Part shown: positions 12,827 to 16,223 of the stretch, one piece after another
Layout: every line of letters begins with the position of its first letter
Position numbering within the stretch: position 1 is the first letter of the stretch
From: Syntrophaceae bacterium CG2_30_49_12
Lineage (GTDB): Bacteria; Desulfobacterota; Syntrophia; Syntrophales; CG2-30-49-12
Assembly: GCA_001873675.1 (NCBI GenBank)
Contig: MNZP01000125.1
Span: forward strand, 1 to 16,223
Reading direction: 5' to 3'
DNA: 16,223 bases
Notes under the pieces: model-generated
The model's database searches: none
Seen by the model: the letters and a program-made list of their open reading frames with translations, nothing else
Told to the model about the DNA's origin: nothing
Made by a program: the position numbers and the translations under genes

Positions 12827-13927
12827 ATGGGTAGAAATAGCAACAGGAGACTACCCGTAGTTGAACGGTTTCTCACTCTCTGGATTTTTCTCGCCATGCT
12901 TGCAGGTGTGATCTGGGGATACATCTTCCCCGGCATAAGGGAGGTGATTGGTCTCTTTCAGGTCGGCGCCACCAACATCCCCATTGCCATCGGGTTGATC
13001 CTGATGATGTACCCTCCTCTGGCCAAGGTAAAGTATGAGCAGTTGGGCTACGTATTTCGCGATTTTAAAGTGCTTGCTCTTTCTTTGATCCAGAACTGGG
13101 TGATCGGCCCGATACTGATGTTTCTGCTCGCCATTTCCTTCCTTTCCGGCCATCACGAATACATGGTAGGACTGATCATGATAGGCCTGGCACGCTGTAT
13201 CGCCATGGTCATTGTCTGGAACGATCTTGCCGCCGGGGACAGGGAGTACTGCGCAGGACTCGTGGCCTTCAACTCGATCTTTCAGGTATTGTTCTTTTCC
13301 TTCTATGCATATATCTTTATTTCCGTCCTTCCCCAATGGCTGGGCCTTAAAGGCGCCCTGATAGATATTTCCATCGGCCAGATCGGGAAAAGTGTTTTCA
13401 TCTACCTGGGGATACCCTTTATCGCCGCTATCATCACCCGCGTCATCGGCTTAAAGATAAAAGGCCGGCACTGGTATGAGGAAGAATTTATCCCCCGGAT
13501 CAGTCCCATAACCTTAATTGCCTTGCTCTTTACTATTGTTGTGATGTTTTCCCTCAAGGGAGAGTATATTATCCAGCTTCCCGTGGATGTGATCCGGGTT
13601 GCAATTCCGCTCTGCATTTACTCTGTGGTCATGTTCCTTATCTCTTTTTATCTTTCCATGAAGGTGGGCGCCACATACGAACAGTCTACTACCCTGAGTT
13701 TCACGGCTGCCTCCAACAATTTTGAGCTGGCCATTGCGGTGGCGGTAGCTGTTTTCGGCATAGACTCAGGGCAGGCCTTTGCCGCCGTGATCGGTCCCCT
13801 TGTGGAGGTGCCGGTGCTGATAAGTCTGGTGAATGTGGCCATCTACTTTAAAAAAAGATACTTCCCCTATACGCTGGAAACACCAACGGGAATCTCTCAT
13901 TTAACCTGCAAGCCACATGGCACGTAA
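12827..13927 (+). CDS. acr3: ACR3-family arsenite efflux transporter
   Basis: ACR3 expels As(III) through the inner membrane using the proton motive force. The 366-residue product has about ten membrane helices. The essential cysteine lies in GLARCIAMVIVWNDLAAGD (C124), and the conserved glutamate lies in SFTAASNNFELAIAVAVAVF (E300). The opening RFLTLWIFLAMLAGVIWGY is typical. I start it at 12827, where AGGAAAGGA precedes the ATG and the family N-terminus fits. An in-frame ATG at 12719 would add 36 residues read through the AbiE tail and the repeat. The gene probably belonged to the arsR-permease-thioredoxin operon and is now separated from it by AbiE, whose strong promoter could also drive it. 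No arsC or arsA is in view. Confidence 0.92.
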   Translation: MGRNSNRRLPVVERFLTLWIFLAMLAGVIWGYIFPGIREVIGLFQVGATNIPIAIGLILMMYPPLAKVKYEQLGYVFRDFKVLALSLIQNWVIGPILMFLLAISFLSGHHEYMVGLIMIGLARCIAMVIVWNDLAAGDREYCAGLVAFNSIFQVLFFSFYAYIFISVLPQWLGLKGALIDISIGQIGKSVFIYLGIPFIAAIITRVIGLKIKGRHWYEEEFIPRISPITLIALLFTIVVMFSLKGEYIIQLPVDVIRVAIPLCIYSVVMFLISFYLSMKVGATYEQSTTLSFTAASNNFELAIAVAVAVFGIDSGQAFAAVIGPLVEVPVLISLVNVAIYFKKRYFPYTLETPTGISHLTCKPHGT

Positions 13928-13999
13928 AAAATGGCAAACTTTGGACAATATTTTGACAAGGGAATCGAAGTGAGTTTTTACATCTTCAAAGAGGTGGCA

Positions 14000-15326
14000 A
14001 TGCGGAACATAAGTTATCGGGCAATTTTTTCAATTTTTTTAGCCATCAACCAGTACTGTTATGCTGGGCCGCTGGATACTGATACCCATAGTCTTACCCT
14101 CGAAGAGTGTTTGATATCTGCCCGCAGTTGTAATCCGGTAATTCTGGCAGCACAGGAAAAAGTTAATGAGCTGATAGCCGACTACAATGCAGCACAGTCA
14201 AGGTTTTTTCCGCGCATTTCATTCAGCTCATATCTTGCCAGACTCGACCCCGACCGTCTTTCAGCCGGCAGCCCAGACGCTCAAAAGCTTTATAAAGACG
14301 AATCCTTGTACAGTTTGACAGGCAAGCAAATTCTTTTCGACGGATTCAAGACCTATTTTTCCACCAAGGCCGCTGATGTTGGTAAGGCGGCACAGATGAA
14401 AGAAACCGAACAAGTAACTGCATGATGTCGAGTTTCTGGTTACCGAGGCATTTTATCGTGTTCTCGAGGCGGATGAAAACATAAAAGTTGCCAAAAATGC
14501 GCTTGAACAGCGTCGGGATTTTGAACGGCTGACCAATGCTTATTATAATGCAGGGAAAGTAACCAGACTTGATTTTTTCAGAGCCCGGTCCCAGGTATTT
14601 GAAGCGGAACAGGCAGTTGTTGAAGCGGAAAATGCCAAACAGCTTGCCGGCCTGATTTTAGCAAAAACCATGGGTGTTGACAATCCTACGCCGATCACCA
14701 TTTCTGGGGATGTGCCGAAAGTATTTCCGCCGGTTCCGGATTTTAACACATTATGGCAGCAGGCGCAGGAAACCAATCCAGAGATTAAAAGGCTCGACCT
14801 CGATGTAGAACAGAGCAAAACACTTGTAAGGGCCGCAAAAGCAGATTATTCCCCTGAAATCAGTTTGCAGGGCAATATTGGCAGACGATATTGGGACCGA
14901 GGAGGAACTGAAGACGAATATATGGGCGGAGTCTTTATGGAATTCCCTTTTTTTGAAGGTGGACTTACGAGGGCCAGAGTGGCAAAGGCAGCGTCACAGA
15001 ATCTCCAGCTTACTGAACTAAAGCGTAACCGTATTGATGAACTGCGTGTAAATCTCATGGATGCACTGAACGGCCTTGAAAATGCCCGGCACGGCATTGA
15101 CACCGCCCGGCAGATGATCAAGGCCAACACTGAAGGATATAGCAGTTCTTTTACTCTATATAAATATGGGAAAGCAATCGGACTGGATGTGTTGCAAGCT
15201 CAGGTTGAACTCACCAAGTCGCAGTTCTATTTTATAAACAATGCAGTAGCATATGAAATTAATCTTGCCCGCATAAAACAGATTACCGGTGCGGATCTCA
15301 GCGTTTCCGCATCTGCAAAAAGATGA
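14000..15326 (+). pseudogene. TolC-family outer-membrane efflux protein, frameshifted
   Basis: These proteins form the outer-membrane channel of tripartite pumps. The start at 14000 has GAGGTGG close upstream and gives a signal peptide (MRNISYRAIFSIFLAINQYCYAG). The mature part has the OEP pattern HSLTLEECLISARSCNPVIL, QSRFFPRISFSSY and LTGKQILFDGFKTYFSTKA. After VTA at about 14422 the frame hits TGA. The homologous sequence continues in another frame as HDVEFLVTEAFYRVLEADEN, then NAGKVTRLDFFRARSQVFEA, and the second OEP repeat (NPEIKRLDLDVEQSKTLVRA, FFEGGLTRARVAKAA, YGKAIGLDVLQAQVELTKSQ) to 15326. A loss of two bases (a CA unit) or gain of one near 14420 accounts for it. Corrected, the protein would have about 442 residues, normal for the family. 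It could be a true mutation or an assembly error. Confidence 0.8.
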
Positions 15327-15339
15327 GGAAAGAAGGATT

Positions 15340-16223
15340 ATGATAAAACTCCAGGCAAACAAAAAAATAGTATTCGCGGGTATAAGCATTGCCGTTCTTT
15401 TTTTTGTCGTTTATCGTCTTTTTTGGCACAAACCCGCGGTTGCGGTCATAGCAGTGAAAAAAGAAATCGTTCAACGCAGGATACATGGGCCGGGCACAGT
15501 CCAGTCTAAAGTCCCGGTTTCAGTAAGCGCAAAGATTACCGGAATTGTGCAGAAACTCAATGCCGACCAGGGCGCTGTGGTTAAGGCCGGGGATCTACTC
15601 GCCGAGCTTGACACAGCCGAATTGAAGGCGAGACTTGAGTCTGCCCGCGCGGCCATAGCGAGAGCGCGACAGGATGTTGAAAAAGCCCGAGCAAGTGTTA
15701 CCAAGGCACATGCAGGTCTTGTTCTTGCCCAGAGTAATTACAAACGTGATCTTGAAGTTTTTAATGCCGGTTATATTTCCCCGGCATATTTTGATTTAAC
15801 CAGGGCGCAACTGAAGGTTGCTGAAAGTGAATATGCCGAAGCGCTAAAAACAGTAGAAGCGGCGCAGGCGGTCCTTGTGCAGGCAACCGCAGAAGCAAAG
15901 GCAACTGAAGCCACCCTGGACTACGCATATATTCGCGCCCCGATGGACGGATTAATTACCGCGCGCACGGCGGAAATCGGTGATACGGTAACTCCGGGGG
16001 TTCCCATCTTTACAATAGTTGATCTTAAGCATATATGGGTTGCTGCCTGGATCGATCAGGCCCGGATTGCGCATTTGAAGGAAGATCAGCCTGCGACCAT
16101 ACGGCTGCGCTCGGGAAGAGCGTTTGAAGGAAAAGTTGCCCGTATTAATAAAGAGGCGGATACTGTTACCAGGGAACTGGAAATTGATGTCATGTTTGAC
16201 TCACTGCCTGAACCATTGGTTAT
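15340..16223 (+). CDS. HlyD-family periplasmic adaptor (membrane fusion protein), partial
   Basis: This adaptor begins 13 bp after the TolC-like gene with AAGGA upstream of the ATG, and runs off the window after 294 codons. It has an N-terminal membrane anchor (about 10-29). The first half of the lipoyl domain (SAKITGIVQKLNADQGAVVK, then AGDLLAELD) is followed by a long alanine-rich coiled coil (about 93-190) that would reach the outer-membrane channel. The second lipoyl half is YIRAPMDGLITARTAEIGDT. The beta-barrel domain starts near 230 (HIWVAAWIDQARIAHLKEDQ). It should join the upstream channel protein to an inner-membrane RND or ABC pump presumably encoded next. The substrate cannot be told from what is visible. 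Confidence 0.9.
   Translation, partial: MIKLQANKKIVFAGISIAVLFFVVYRLFWHKPAVAVIAVKKEIVQRRIHGPGTVQSKVPVSVSAKITGIVQKLNADQGAVVKAGDLLAELDTAELKARLESARAAIARARQDVEKARASVTKAHAGLVLAQSNYKRDLEVFNAGYISPAYFDLTRAQLKVAESEYAEALKTVEAAQAVLVQATAEAKATEATLDYAYIRAPMDGLITARTAEIGDTVTPGVPIFTIVDLKHIWVAAWIDQARIAHLKEDQPATIRLRSGRAFEGKVARINKEADTVTRELEIDVMFDSLPEPLV

Noticed and set aside
12851..13336. 161-codon open frame antisense to acr3
   Set aside because: It is a shadow of the membrane-protein gene, rich in H, Q, K and D with no recognisable domain.
13931..13999. Upstream ATG of the TolC-like gene
   Set aside because: The ATG at 14000 has a Shine-Dalgarno and begins a normal signal peptide; the extension does not.

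Overview
The window looks like an accessory-rich chromosomal stretch of a Gram-negative, probably anaerobic bacterium of the Deltaproteobacteria/Desulfobacterota type. The evidence is a TolC/HlyD export system, an ars operon of ArsR, DUF318 permease, small CxxC thioredoxin and ACR3, and the style of the IS. This assignment rests on gene types only. No tRNA, rRNA or CRISPR array was seen.

Layout. (1) 236-2440 (+) is an intact housekeeping priA. (2) 2456-5673 carries minus-strand genes that read as an integron cassette array without an integrase (a CALIN). Three attC-like sites (3658-3720, 4736-4798, 5545-5673) separate a DUF104-type antitoxin/PIN toxin cassette, a decaying cassette (DUF5671 remnant, deleted DUF4160, intact DUF2442), and a two-gene operon for a two-helix membrane protein and an exported protein with two prokaryotic YEATS (pYEATS) domains. 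(3) 5829-8434 is an insertion sequence on the minus strand with 16-bp imperfect terminal inverted repeats. It encodes a DruA-like DUF4338 protein and a DDE transposase whose start codon directly follows the DruA-like stop. (4) The IS right end abuts, in frame, a ribD gene that has lost its deaminase domain, followed by a 42-codon remnant of a zinc alcohol dehydrogenase. (5) 9394-13927 (+) is an arsenic/metalloid operon: arsR with a palindromic operator, DUF318/ArsP-like permease, redox-active small thioredoxin and ACR3. An AbiEi/AbiEii toxin-antitoxin unit with its own consensus promoter sits inside this operon between two copies of a 53-bp direct repeat. The AbiEii toxin frame carries an early stop. 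(6) 14000-16223 (+) starts an efflux operon: a TolC-type outer-membrane factor broken by a frameshift, then an HlyD-family adaptor running off the window.

How it fits together. The region between priA and the ars/efflux genes is a patchwork of mobile and defence-related modules, with several breakpoints visible at base resolution: the IS/ribD junction, the alcohol dehydrogenase/ars junction and the AbiE insertion. The arsenic genes would work as one unit (sense, expel across the inner membrane, redox handling). The efflux genes downstream need an inner-membrane pump encoded beyond the window. The most novel candidates are the exported tandem-pYEATS/membrane-protein pair beside attC sites, and the pairing of a DruA homologue with a transposase in one IS.
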